Assembly: GCA_951213105.1 (NCBI GenBank)
Contig: OX578152.1
Coordinates: forward strand, 72,987,180-73,051,179
Direction of reading: 5' to 3'
Length of the DNA: 64,000 nt
Source: Amaurobius ferox
Taxonomy: Eukaryota; Arthropoda; Arachnida; Araneae; Amaurobiidae
Shown: positions 1 to 9,979 of the stretch, in pieces
Position numbering within the stretch: the first letter of the stretch is position 1
How the letters are laid out: the number at the start of each line of letters is the position of its first letter
Translations under genes and position numbers: made by a program
The notes under the pieces: model-generated
Seen by the model: only the letters and a program-made list of their open reading frames with translations
Database searches by the model: none
Told to the model about the DNA's origin: nothing

Positions 1-740
1 TTTCAGGATTTCCCAGAAGTTTTTTTTTTTTTTAATACAATCTTCCAATTTTCCAAGTGGAAATTAATGTCATCTAAATTTTAAAAGTTGTGGCATTTTT
101 CACATAAAATTAAGGCTTTAAGTGATAAAATGAATTCAGAATTATGACAGAAATTAAATTATAAAGGACTTGCAATTCAGACACAATTTTGTTCCTGTGC
201 TTCAGGCCAAATATGTAGTTTTATTTGCATGTTTATGTCAGTCAGGGTTTCAAGATGTATGTACACATTATTGCATAATTTTTACATTTTTTAGACAACA
301 CAGAGTAAATCATCATCATTGCATACACTAAATGTAAATTCGATCAATTAAATTAAATTAAAGTTTCTGAATGTTGAAAATAGTATTTATTTTTAATTCC
401 AATTTAATAATAAATTATAATTTATTTTTAAATCCAATTTAAAAATAAATTCAGGGTGGCCACTCAACCTGGAAACCGGGAAAAGTCAGGGAATTTTAGA
501 ATAGTCAGGGAAAACTGGGAAAAGTCAGGGAATTTCGGGAAAATTCTGGAAATTTTTTTTTTTACTAGTTGTCCAGATAAAAACAGAACTGCCAAGTTTG
601 TACGCCATTTTCGAAAAATTTCGCCAAGTATTACGCTGTACTCGTAACCGCTAAATAAAGGTTGCCATGTGTCCATTTAATTCCGTATAAAAGCAAAAAT
701 GCAGAGTTTGTGCATCATTTTGGACAAATGTTGCCAAGTA

Positions 741-1959
741 CAGAGATGCCAACTTTTACGGATTTTTACTTTATCTTACGGTTTTACGGACATTACTCCC
801 AAAACTACGGAAAATCCCGTGAAATCCATGCATCCTACCATTCAGTTCATATTCCCTGCTGTGCTGAGAGTTCAAAATTATCAGTTCGCATCCATTTTCT
901 TCTTCTAATGATTTCATATCAGAACAATAGACCTAATTTATTTTTATAGTGCCCGTAAAAATAAAGAAATATTTTACTAAACAAATTATATTTCGCTTAA
1001 ATTATAGGATTGCACTTTAACTTGACTAAACTAGCTTATTTTCATATTTTGGTTGATTATAAAGGCTAAATTTTTAATTATTTTCACATAAATAGTACGA
1101 TCGCGAAATTCAGTTTTTTTTTGCGGGCGTTGCCGAGAGTACGCAATTATCCTTTTCCATTAGCCTCCATCTCCCTATTGTAATACATTAACTTGACTAA
1201 ACTAGTTTCTTTTCATATTTTGGTTGATTATAAAGGCTAATTTTTTAATTATTTTCACATAAATAGTACGATCGCGAAATTCACTTTTTTTTTCCCAGGC
1301 GTTGCCGAGAGTATGCAATTATCCTTTTCCATCGATCTCCATCTCCCTATTGTAGCACATTAACCTAACTAAACAAGATTATTTTCATATTTTGGTTGAT
1401 TATAAAGGTTAATTTTTTAATTATTTTCACACAAATAGTACGATCGTTAAATTCAGTTTTTTTTTTTTTCGCGGGTGTTGCCGAGAGTACGCAATTATCC
1501 TTTTCCATCGATCTCCATCTCCCTATTTTTGTACATTAATTTGACTAAACTAACATATTTTCATATTTTGGTTGATTATAAAGTCTAATATTTTAATTAT
1601 TTTCATATAAATAGTATGATCGTGAAATTCAGTCCCCCCCTTCCTCGGACGTTGCCGAGAGTACGAAATTATCCTTTTCCATTGATCTCCATCTCCCTAT
1701 TGTTGTACATTAACATGACTAAACTAGCTTATTTTCATATTTTGGTTAATTATAAAGGTTAATTTCCTAATTATTTTCACATAGTGCTATTCAGTTGTAA
1801 TTAACTCAGTTAAGTTAGCAAAACTACATTTTGAACTTATTCTAAGGTTTTAAAATATATATTGTCAATATACGTAAAATCTTACTGATGGTCAATGCGG
1901 TTTTACTGAAAACTCTTGATTTTTCTACCGATGACCCCTTGCAGAGGTTGGCATCTCTG
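741..1959. mobile_element. Nested TA-flanked inverted-repeat element
   Basis: The ends read CAGAGATGCCAAC and its reverse complement, with TA directly outside each end (739-740 and 1960-1961), as expected for Tc1/mariner-type insertion. It lies inside the element at 452-2462, so it is the younger of the two. It has no transposase; its centre is filled by a ~173-bp tandem repeat. Classification as a Tc1/mariner-like MITE is inference from the TA flanks. Confidence 0.65.
1018..1790. repeat. ~173-bp tandem repeat, about 4.5 copies
   Basis: Successive units begin with TTAACTTGACTAAACTAG-like text near 1018, 1189, 1361, 1537 and 1711, each followed by a conserved TTTTGGTTGATTATAAAG block, a variable T- or C-run, and GTTGCCGAGAGTACG. 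The array occupies the core of the nested element at 741-1959, so it was probably carried or amplified within the transposon. Confidence 0.85.
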
Positions 1960-2462
1960 TATATTATATACATTTTACTATATTTTTTTCTATTTTAATG
2001 ACATTCTTTCGACATTGCTGAATTGACATTTATTCAATGGCTGTGGCTTGTTGTAGTGTAGTTATTGCATATCTTTAATGATCTCTGTCATTGTGAGCAA
2101 TTTGCAATGCCCATATTTATAGACATCACTTTAGACTGTTTCTTTTTATTGTCTTCAATGAAAACCATTAAATTCTTTTAAATATGTCAGTAGTCCAATT
2201 TTACTGCATTTACATGAATTTTTTATTAAAAATGTCAAAATTTATTTGTAAAAACAAAAAAAATATGTGTATTTTTTTCTCCTGATTTTATATAACTTTT
2301 TTGGATAGTTGAGTTAAATTGTTAAGATTCTTTAATCAAATTTGTAATTAAATAAGGACGTGCGTGCGCATGTTTTATGTTAAAATTACTGGTCTGGGAT
2401 TTCTTTTCAATTCACCTGGAAAAGTCAGGGAATTTCAGTATGTCCAAAGAGTGGCCACCCTG

Positions 2463-3239
2463 AAATTGATATATAAAATTAATTGATATATAAATAAAAT
2501 TAGTGACTAAAATGAATTTATCGACTTATTGACCTTATTGACTTGAAAGGCTAAATCCCAGCTTAATTCTATGCTTAATTAATTCTCTGTATTTTTTTCT
2601 GGAAATTACAATTTTTGCATTTTATGCCAATCTTCAAGATAGAAGCAAATCTCATTGGATGATTGTCTTTTAAATGTTTTACAAGGAAATTCACTTTAAG
2701 ATTTTAAAAAGCTATTTCTATAGTTTGGTGAAAATCGCTACATGGTTCAAAAACTCTGCTACAATTGATTTTCCAGTGTTTATGGTCTTTTTTTTTATTG
2801 TCAAGTTTTATGTATTAGTAATCTGAACGATGTTAGCTGGTGATATCGTGGATATCTGCATGTGTATACAATCTTTGGTGTACTTTTTTTTTTTCTTCTC
2901 CCCCCTCCCCCCTTTTTTTTTTTTGAGAAAATATTTTAAATTTGACTATTTGTATATACTAAAATTTTTATATGTTGTGCAAAAATGTTATTCTACACAT
3001 ATTCTATGTGTTCAAAATAATGTTATTCTATGCTCATAACATGAGAAAATGTTTGGAATATGTTATTAATGAAAAGAAGTATTTTCTTAATAGCAGTATT
3101 AAAACAATAATTTACGCAATTAAATTATTTTATCATATTACAGACTAATGTAACAAAAACCTTTTGGATTTTTATTAAATTTAGTTTACCTATATGCCAT
3201 AGCAAAATATGTGAATATCATATGACACTAGATATAATT
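2463..3239. other. AT-rich stretch, nothing recognised
   Basis: This segment between two repeats contains T- and C-runs near 2885-2925 and only short chance reading frames. No splice-bounded exon or repeat boundary could be supported. It may be intron sequence of the gene whose exons start at 4836, or sequence upstream of them. Confidence 0.4.
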
Positions 3240-3478
3240 TTCTAATCCTTCTAGGAAAGCAGGCATAGGATAACTAGGTGACGCAATAGTTTCAAGGGCA
3301 TTTCAAGCCCTCTTCCTCATGTCAGAAACAATATGTTCTCTTAAATGATTTCTTTTTTAGCGTGTGTTAAGAAAAAACTCTGTTTTTGACTTGAGGAAGA
3401 GAGCTAAAAATGCCCATGAAACAATTGCAGTCGCCTAATAATACTAAGCCTAGTACTTTCCATAAGGAAGTATTAGAG
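3240..3478. mobile_element. Foldback element with ~110-bp imperfect inverted arms
   Basis: The left arm (about 3240-3350) and the reverse complement of the right arm (about 3370-3478) align along most of their length, sharing CTAAT..CTTC, GGAAAG, TTGTTTCA/AGTTTCA, GGGCATTT and CTCTTCCTCA blocks. Read toward the outside, each arm has the order TGAGGA, a GGGC..GCCC stem and GAAAC. That order recalls the hammerhead-like segment of Penelope-like elements but lacks the C needed before TGANGA. No coding capacity is seen. Confidence 0.65.
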
Positions 3479-4835
3479 AGTTGTATTCTAGCAAGCAGTA
3501 GTTTTATTTATTATGAACAATATAGATGTTTTAAAATGTGTATTGACACTAAGAACATAATATAGCCACATGTTACATTTTTGAATTCCTCATATCAAAT
3601 TACCTTAGTAAGCTAAATTTGACATAAATCTAGCAAATTAGCACTTTTTGAAAGTACATGCAGAGTTTTCATATGCTGCATTATAGAATGTATAATGTAT
3701 ATATTGTAATGTCGTAGATTATCTTTCCACTCTCCGTAGATCGTCGTTGATACTATTTGCGTAGTGTTAGTCCTCCGGTGCATATGGAATGGGGATACAC
3801 CGACGCGATGCACGACCGTTCCTCTCAGAGTATTGTGCGTTATCGAATCTGTGAGTTGTGATAAAAACGTAGAGAAATAGTTCTGAAGGCTTTGAAAAGA
3901 TCAGGCATTTTAGTTGTAAATATAAACACAAACTTTTAAAGCATGGCATTGTATGTTAAATTACAATCCAATAGTCTACTGGCAGAGACATGTGAGTCGA
4001 CGCACCCAAAGTGTGCGTCCTTGCGCCTCAAAAATCGTATGGCATCTCCCAGATGCGCGTCTCTTTCGTGTATATATTCTAGTCCAACATTTGAAGACCA
4101 CCCGGACCAAGCTCTTTGGAATGTTTTTCAGGCTCTTCATATCAGAGACTACCTAACGCTCCCCTCTGGGATTAGGTCTCCCTTATCTGATGACAGCTCA
4201 AAATGGGTGCATTTCTCCGAAATCAGACTATGATGACAGAGCTTTATAGCCTTGTTTTCCAAAAACTGCAATGCAGACAGTCTTAAGGTGTATGTACTCT
4301 GAAGCTGCTCTGAAAATGACTGAAAAATAAGCTCAAGGAATGCTGTATTCCTTACATATATGCTGCATTTTGTATGCATTATAGAAAACTTCTAAGTAAA
4401 ACCACACCACATTTATAGTATATGTACATAGGAAATCCTAAAATGCATAACCTATTAATGCTGTCCAAACAGACTTAAATTCATACCTTGCAGCTTGAGT
4501 TAACATGATTCAGTAGTCATGACCTTAGAAAATCTTTTGTGGTCTTGCTATTTATCTATAAATTTTGTTTGATGTGACATCTTTTGAAAGTAGGGCATTC
4601 CAAATAAGCATTTACTTTCCTTCAATGTATTTAAGCAAGTTCTTTTTATTAAAAAGCATTAATAATCAACTGATTTTTCATCTCTAATTTATATTACTTT
4701 TAAGAAATATAAATGTTTTTTATAGTTTACAATTCAAAGCATATAAAGTTTGTTGTCATTTAACAAATTATATATACAAATACATATATATTTTATAAAA
4801 AAAGGAAACTAAAATATATATATATTTTTTTTTAG
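3479..4835. other. Presumed intron or upstream sequence; slightly GC-richer patch at 3730-4220
   Basis: No repeat boundary or convincing exon is seen here. The 3730-3840 and 3990-4220 patches are richer in C and G than their surroundings and contain open frames of 60-96 codons on both strands. None of these has a recognisable motif or plausible splice context, so they are not called as genes. The segment ends in a T-rich tract and AG at the acceptor of the exon at 4836. Confidence 0.4.
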
Positions 4836-4940
4836 GAAAAGGGATCAGAAGGAAATATTTCCAGAAACTTTCCAGTGCATGGAGGTTATAATCGTTTGAA
4901 TGAAGTAGCTGAACTTAATCATTTACTTGCAGCGGCTATG
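4836..4940 (+). CDS. Internal coding exon (35 codons) of the host gene
   Basis: A T-run followed by AG gives a good acceptor just before 4836, and the exon ends ATG|GTAACT. The 105 bases translate without a stop in one frame, in phase 0 at both ends, to a peptide containing VHGGYNRLNEVAELNHLLAA. The phase agrees with the next exon 90 bp downstream. The exon is too short to identify a domain. Because it is internal, the gene's promoter and 5' exons must lie left of it, and most likely outside the window. The alanine/leucine-rich end leads into a helical region continued in later exons. What the protein does is not shown by this exon. Confidence 0.72.
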
Positions 4941-5030
4941 GTAACTATTTCTGATTAATTATTCTTCATTATTTAATTATATGGTGCATTTCTTAAATTT
5001 TTATGTGCTAATAATATTTTTTTTTTATAG

Positions 5031-5065
5031 AGCTTACTACATCATCACTTAACAATCCATCGAAA
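5031..5065 (+). CDS. Internal coding micro-exon of the host gene
   Basis: A 35-base exon lies between a TTTTTTATAG acceptor and a GTAAGT donor, both near consensus. It starts in phase 0 and ends after two bases of a codon. It encodes SLLHHHLTIHR plus the first two bases of a lysine codon, which the next exon completes. The preceding intron is only 90 bp. The chain of matching phases across four exons is the main evidence that this small exon is real. It is histidine-rich and has no recognised motif on its own. Confidence 0.68.
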
Positions 5066-5284
5066 GTAAGTATAGCTGATGCATTATTTTTTTTTTAATC
5101 AATATGAATTTATTATTTTTTTAACAATTTTAATCAATATGAATTTATTATTTTTTTAATATTATTTAGGGTGGAAAGTAAATTACAAAGTTGTTGAGTA
5201 TTTTAAAATTAGTACTAAGCACTTTTGTCCCACAGTAAAAGCTGCAAAAGAAATAATAATCAGCTAAAATAATAATCAGCTAAA

Positions 5285-5880
5285 ATGCCAGATAAGGGGT
5301 TACCCATAGGGGCACCCGTAATTTGCAAAAAGATATTATCATGAAAATCAAAGTAATTTGTTTCTGACAATGTTCAATGCAGAAGTTATTGTGTCAATAG
5401 TGGGAATAGTACAATTTTGACATAGAAGTGTTTTTGGCAATAATATTAATAGCAGTAGAAATGGGAACATTAGGAAATAAGGACACAATGTCAAAATTAT
5501 AAAAAGTGCAATTTGGAGTAAAATTAGTATTAAAGAGATGTTTAATGAAATTTTCAGTAGAGCTAATAGAAAAACATGGTTATTAAAAAATGAAGAAAAT
5601 TACCTAACGCTTTTTCTAAAAAATAGGTGGGACCATTACATTTAGTAGTACTCTAGACACAAGAGGGCGCATGGGATAGTTAAATTTGTGGATTTTAATT
5701 TGTCCGAAAATTTAGAGTAATTAATGAGAAGTACGGAAAACAGTAAATTTAATAGTTGGAGGAAGATCAGAAGACTTTTTAAGTTTAGCAATCTTAGAGT
5801 TAATAAATAACAGCAATATGGAATTTTTGACAACTGTTTTTTGAAGATAATTCAATAGTTTACCATTTAATTTATGAACC
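5285..5880 (-). pseudogene. Decayed Penelope-like element reverse transcriptase
   Basis: On the minus strand the segment carries, in the expected order, three blocks typical of Penelope-like reverse transcriptases: KIHKFNYPMRPLVS (about 5660-5700), FDIVSLFPNVPI (about 5457-5497) and GAPMGNPLSG (about 5288-5317). These match, respectively, the KIHKP..PLRPIVS, FDVVSLFTNVPI and GxPMGSPLS blocks of that group. Stops and frame changes separate the blocks, so it is not functional. No YADD block or GIY-YIG endonuclease was found, so the copy is truncated as well as broken. It lies in the second visible intron, antisense to the gene. Retrotransposon origin is firm; the subfamily is not assigned. Confidence 0.78.
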
Positions 5881-6024
5881 TTTTCCTTTTATTGTAATTT
5901 GCATTTTATAATTAAATTATATTTTAAATGCCTTGTATTTAAAAATATAAAAATGTAAATTGATTAATATGTAAATTTTGTCTGGTGGTTATGACCTATA
6001 TTTAAGCTCATGTTCACCACTTAT

Positions 6025-6080
6025 TTTCACTTCACCACTGATGAAGGGCTATTAGTGCCCGAAAGTGCTATAGCCTTGTG
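6025..6080 (+). ncRNA. Hammerhead-ribozyme-like motif, degenerate
   Basis: CTGATGA (6038-6044) is followed, after one A, by a GGGC/GCCC stem (6046-6049 with 6057-6060) and then GAAA (6061-6064). This is the invariant order of the hammerhead core. Type I hammerheads are known from Penelope-like elements, and a Penelope-like reverse transcriptase remnant lies just to the left. The extra A before stem II and the absence of a convincing stem I mean activity is doubtful. The motif is on the opposite strand from the reverse transcriptase remnant, so it may come from an inverted terminal copy or another insertion. Confidence 0.5.
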
Positions 6081-6432
6081 ATTTTAGTATGTCGTATAAA
6101 GGAGAGTTTAATAAAATACTTTTAAGCCTATTTTTTAGTTGTTTTTAATTTTAAAGTATTAATTAGTTGACATGTTTTCAAACTATTTTATATTATCTTA
6201 TCAACTATTACAACTATTATCTTGTTTACAACTATTATTCAACTATTACAATTATTATCAGAATCATTGTAGGCTAGTCTAATTCTAAAAAAATTAGTAA
6301 CAATCCATTGTTGAGAGTATGGTACTTAAGTATAGTAAAACATGTCTAAGATATTTTAATATTTACAGCAAAGACTACAAGTTTTGTAAAACTATATTTA
6401 ATATGAATACTGTTTATTTAACTGTCTTAATT

Positions 6433-6856
6433 AAATATGAACACTTTGCTTCAAATGGGTCAGATAATGAACTCAAGAATAAGCTGTTTTGTAAGTGTCA
6501 CGAGTTTTGGTAGAAATGTTTTTCTAAGTACAAGGTGAACAATCATATCTTATTTTCTTCAAATCTCTGGCACGGGTCATATTTTCTATTCATTGCTGTG
6601 ACATAGTAAGTTTTTGGCTCCTGCATTTTTATGAATCAAAACTTTTATCTCAACGATTGTTAGATGTTTGTAACTGTGAAAGTGCACTGTAATTAGCAAG
6701 TCTTTCATGTAAATCATCCAGGATCTTGTGTGTATTGCCCTCATTTAAGTTTTAAATGGGTATTGAACTTGAGTTTAAAATGCATTGTCTGCAACTAACT
6801 GTTTATACATGTAAATATCAGCCTTTTAGCTATTCTTCTGAACCAGTGTATAATCT
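6433..6856 (+). pseudogene. Partial duplicate of the host gene's last coding bases and 3' UTR
   Basis: This segment aligns with 10496-10919 at a constant offset of 4063 across the aligned stop codon. It includes 27 codons ending KCHEFW-stop, against KCRELR-stop in the real terminal exon, and about 340 bases of 3' UTR. Both copies keep the same stop position. Alignment fails abruptly on both sides. It sits in the second visible intron, upstream of its parent exon, and its right edge almost touches the foldback element at 6878. No convincing acceptor joins it to the gene, so I treat it as a duplicated fragment. Use as an alternative last exon cannot be ruled out from sequence. Confidence 0.8.
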
Positions 6857-6879
6857 TGTCACACCGGAAACATTTTCCA

Positions 6880-6925
6880 AAATGCCATAGTACTTTCTTA
6901 CAACATAGTGTCCATCATCAGTGAT
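6880..6925 (-). ncRNA. Hammerhead-like motif on the left foldback arm
   Basis: On the minus strand CTGATGA (6915-6921) is followed by a stem II-like segment, GAAA (6894-6897) and the self-complementary AGTACT then A. This matches the order in the right arm at 7342-7385, but stem II and stem I are weaker, so this copy is probably inactive. Confidence 0.45.
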
Positions 6926-7011
6926 GATAATAAGAAATTGACAGACATGATCTTTTATTCAACCAGAAATCGTAAATATCCTATGCAAATTTGTATTCAC
7001 TATTTCTGGTT

Positions 7012-7295
7012 ATTGTGGAGACCCAGACCGTCTGACCTACCAGAAAGGTGTAAGGTAAGTGTTTGGACGGTCTAGAAGAGCCATCCAATTTAGACCGGAA
7101 CCCAGTGGGGGAAGCATCCACAGTGACTGTACCCTCTTCCCCCTGCCACCAACCTCTCGGAAGGAATTACGGACCCACATGTTTAACTTGATCGTACTTC
7201 GCATGAACATGGCGGCAGTTTTGGCAGCGGAAGGAATCGAACCCTGGCCTACCGAGTGCAATTCCTGCGCTCTAACCACTGGACTACCGCACACG
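7012..7295 (-). mobile_element. tRNA-derived SINE, full-length copy with target duplication
   Basis: On the minus strand the element begins with a tRNA-like head: a TAGTCCAGTGG box A (about 7278-7288) and a GGTTCGATTCC box B (7233-7243), spaced as in RNA polymerase III promoters. The body follows, and the 3' end contains GACCGTCC, a short loop and GGACGG-like text, ending GGTCTGGGTCTCC. It is bounded by the exact 12-bp duplication CTATTTCTGGTT (7000-7011 and 7296-7307). Other, much shorter copies in the window match only its last ~60 bases. It depends on a LINE-type machinery supplied elsewhere. Confidence 0.85.
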
Positions 7296-7341
7296 CTATT
7301 TCTGGTTGTATAAAAACTCATGTCTGTCAATTCTTTATTAT

Positions 7342-7385
7342 TGCCGCTGATGATGGACACTATGTTGTCTGAAAGCGCTATGGCA
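7342..7385 (+). ncRNA. Type I hammerhead-like motif, best copy
   Basis: The order is stem I 5' strand TGCCG (7342-7346), CTGATGA (7347-7353), a GACA/TGTC stem II (7356-7359 with 7366-7369), GAAA (7371-7374), loopless stem III AGC/GCT (7374-7379), A at the cleavage position (7380), and stem I 3' strand TGGCA (7381-7385), which pairs fully with TGCCG allowing one G-U. A stem III without a loop suggests a dimeric hammerhead, as reported for Penelope-like and retrozyme elements. Unpaired bases at the foot of stem II weaken the case for activity. Confidence 0.55.
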
Positions 7386-7398
7386 TTTTGATAAAACT

Positions 7399-7620
7399 GT
7401 TCCTGTACGTTAAGATGGTGTATTAAATACAGTTTACAATACTTGTAGTCTTTGCTGAAAATATTAAAGTATATATATTTGAAGTTCTTTAAAGCTGTAG
7501 AATTTTTATTATGTAAATTTTATAGCATGTCTTTTTCAAAGGCTGGATATTTAAAAATATTTTATTCATATCACCTTGTGCTTATAACATTTATTATTCA
7601 TATACATTTTATATATGTAG
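7399..7620. other. End of intron 2
   Basis: AT-rich intron sequence with no recognised element, ending in a pyrimidine-poor ATATATGTAG acceptor immediately before the exon at 7621. Confidence 0.5.
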
Positions 7621-7777
7621 AGAATATGGAAAAAGAAGGTACCGGCCTGATCATCAGTTAGAAGAATTGCGTAACATACAAGAAAAACTTAGTCAGGAAC
7701 GTTTACAGTGGGAACACGAGAAAGCAAAACAAGAAAAAGAATTAGAAAAAAAGCGAGAAGAACTGCTTCAGTTACAG
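7621..7777 (+). CDS. Internal coding exon: charged coiled-coil of the host gene
   Basis: The exon starts after GTAG, supplies the last base of the lysine codon begun at 5064-5065, then reads 52 codons to CAG|GTGTGT, ending in phase 0. It encodes YRPDHQLEELRNIQEKLSQE, then a long run rich in Glu, Lys and Gln ending in ELLQLQ. Leucines and isoleucines at heptad-like spacing mark it as a coiled coil. The LEELRNIQEKLSQER segment reminds me of the region after the PH domain in Lbc-type Rho exchange factors, but that is impression, not alignment. It is probably cytoplasmic: no signal peptide or membrane segment is visible. Coding confidence is high, family assignment is not. Confidence 0.82.
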
Positions 7778-9979
7778 GTGTGTTACACGATTATTCCTTA
7801 CTCTAATTCGTATATATATTGTGATTTTTACTTTGTCATATATAGTATGGAGAAAATATTGTTCTCTCAAAAATTATTTCGACAAAATATTTCGATTGAT
7901 ACCATACTTGATAATGTACCCTTGGAGGCACATTGTCAAGTATGGTGTCAATTGAAAGATTTTGTCAATCCCTTTAAAGGGAAGAGTAACATACTGTAAT
8001 TTTAATCATTTGGATCAATGATTAATGTGTGCAATATTTTTCATACTTTTTACAGTTCTTTTCCTTTTGGGTCAGTAAAATTAAGCAATTTATTGATCAA
8101 TTTGGAAAAAACAAGCTTAATGTAACTTATGAGAGTGAACCTTTCGCATGTTTAAAATTAAACAGTTGAGAAATGTCCACAATGAAAGCACTATATGTCA
8201 GAGTTTGAAAAATTTATTTAAAAAATATAATATTTTCAAAATTTTTCTTGTGAAATTGCAAAAAAAAATAACTCCACAAGCTACTTAAATTTGGATTGTG
8301 GTATGAAAAAGTCGAGTTGATCCACACCCCAGTTAATTATGTGTTGAATTGTGTGCACATTTTCATAAAATCTGCTTCATTTATAACACCAATAAGTGCA
8401 GATTTTACTTTTGTCTCAATTTTAATAGTTGATTAAATTTGAAATCATGTCAGACAAGATTCAGTTATTCAGAGTAGCTTAAAAATACAGGGTAATTGAA
8501 AATTAATGCATATTAAATTTTACAATCATATAATATATCGATAAATAGAAATGAGCAATATTTTGAAGTTTGATGGCTTTTGCTTTTTGACTAAAATTGT
8601 AGTAAATGTTTCAGCAAAATGTTAAAGAAAAAAAAAACTAATGCAATTTAAAACCTACCCACTAAAATTTTCAAATTTCATTGGAACAGATCCTGCATGT
8701 AAGGAGAGTTCTTAAAAGTAGGAATCATGCTACAACAACTAACATCCAAATACTACTTTGTGCATTTTGATGTGAAATATCCTATAATTGCATTAGAAGC
8801 AAGTAAACTTTCTATATGTCATAATGTATGATCAAACTTTGATGGTGACGAGATGAAATCACTCATACCATATGGCCAGCTTCAAAAGTGTAATTTTTAG
8901 TTTTGGTATGATCCTGTTGTAATTGCAAATTTAGCCGTCATGCAATCTGAACTCAATGTAAAGCTGACTAACTTCAGTTATCACAGAGGCTCACAAAATT
9001 GCAGCACACAGCAAATTTTCTTGCTTCCTGTGCAATTATTGGCTATCACTAAGAAATCGATCCCTGGATGTTAGCCGCTACTTTAGGAGCATGATTCTTA
9101 TTTTCAGAGTTGTCTTAATTTTGTGTATTTTTGTACTATAATAAAGAATTATATTTTTATTATGGATGACTTTATAAAATCATAATTTTTAATTAATTTT
9201 CATGTTGTGCTAATCCTTTATTTTAGGTTAGTTAAAAATGCAAGCAAATGAATTTTAATTTTCTCTGCAAAAACAAAACTCGGCAAATTTTTGACATTGC
9301 ATTGCAAATAGGTGGCAAAATACTTGTATGGGCAGGGCAAAACACTTGTATGGGCATCATTTATAATTGCCAGTATGGTCAAAGATTTGATTGGTCAATT
9401 TAATTTCCAACTTCTATGTGATTGGTTGCTGTCAGAACCATCACAAAAATTTCTGAGAACTGAATTCTTGAAGCACTGAAAGCATTAAAAGTATAAATAT
9501 CTTATTCTAGACTGAATTACAACATTATTTAGTACACTGGAACTCAAAATTAGTTACTATAACAAGGTGGGTAACACTTACAACCATGTTACAAGAATGT
9601 TTATTTTCTCTTAATTCTCTGACAAATACGACACTAAAAAATTAAAGCAATTTTCAAATGTAAACAAACTGTGGTTATAATTTGTTCTGATGGTTAAGAT
9701 GTTAAAAGAGTTATACGTATTTCTTCTTTTCCATGGTTATAAAAATCATAATAAATTAGCAATAGTTATTCATAATTGTTAGTTTATTACATTTCTTAAA
9801 AAGCATGAAAAGTTCCTCCTGAAGTTGGTGAGCACTGCGAAAAGGGACAGAGATCCTAATATTTTTTTAAATTGAGTTTATATAAACAACTTATATTCAT
9901 CAATGTATTATAGAGATTTTTCATGGTAATTTTTTCTTTCATATTTCCATATTCTATAATACATTACATTTTCTTTCAG
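7778..9979. other. Intron 3 of the host gene, with a weak inverted repeat
   Basis: A GTGTGT donor and a TTTCTTTCAG acceptor bound this 2.2-kb AT-rich intron. The left segment around 8700-8820 and the reverse complement of 9000-9115 share AATCATGCT, CTAACATCCA and ATAATTGCA-like blocks, so an old foldback may lie at about 8700-9115. A short direct repeat, ACTTGTATGGGCA, occurs twice near 9320-9355. No coding sequence is recognised. Confidence 0.55.

Larger units (their letters stand above)
452..2462. mobile_element. Non-autonomous DNA element with CAGGGTGGCCACTC inverted ends
   Basis: The two ends are CAGGGTGGCCACTC and its exact reverse complement, and both ends continue inward with related text containing AAAGTCAGGGAATTT. 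The element is flanked by the direct repeat AAATT on both sides (447-451 and 2463-2467), which fits a 5-bp target duplication, although a longer imperfect one cannot be excluded. No transposase is visible inside. A second inverted-repeat element (741-1959) is inserted within it. The superfamily is not assigned because the ends alone do not decide it. Confidence 0.75.
6878..7398. mobile_element. Penelope-associated foldback element with hammerhead-like arms, split by a SINE
   Basis: The left arm (6878-6972) and the reverse complement of the right arm (7296-7398) match closely, sharing CAAAATGCCATAG, ACATAGTGTCCATCATCAG and GAATTGACAGACATGA-like blocks. The loop is taken up by a SINE (7012-7295) with its own target duplication, so the SINE landed in an existing foldback. 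Both arms carry a CTGATGA...GAAA hammerhead-like core pointing outward. Relationship to the terminal repeats of Penelope-like elements is inference from this motif and the neighbouring reverse transcriptase remnant. Confidence 0.72.

Noticed and set aside
3943..4233. 96-codon frame as a coding exon of the host gene
   Set aside because: No acceptor or donor gives phase continuity with the exon at 4836, and no motif is recognisable.
9923..9979. Upstream ATG extending the terminal exon to 217 codons
   Set aside because: The extra residues are translated intron and polypyrimidine tract; the TTTCTTTCAG acceptor and phase matching put the exon start at 9980.
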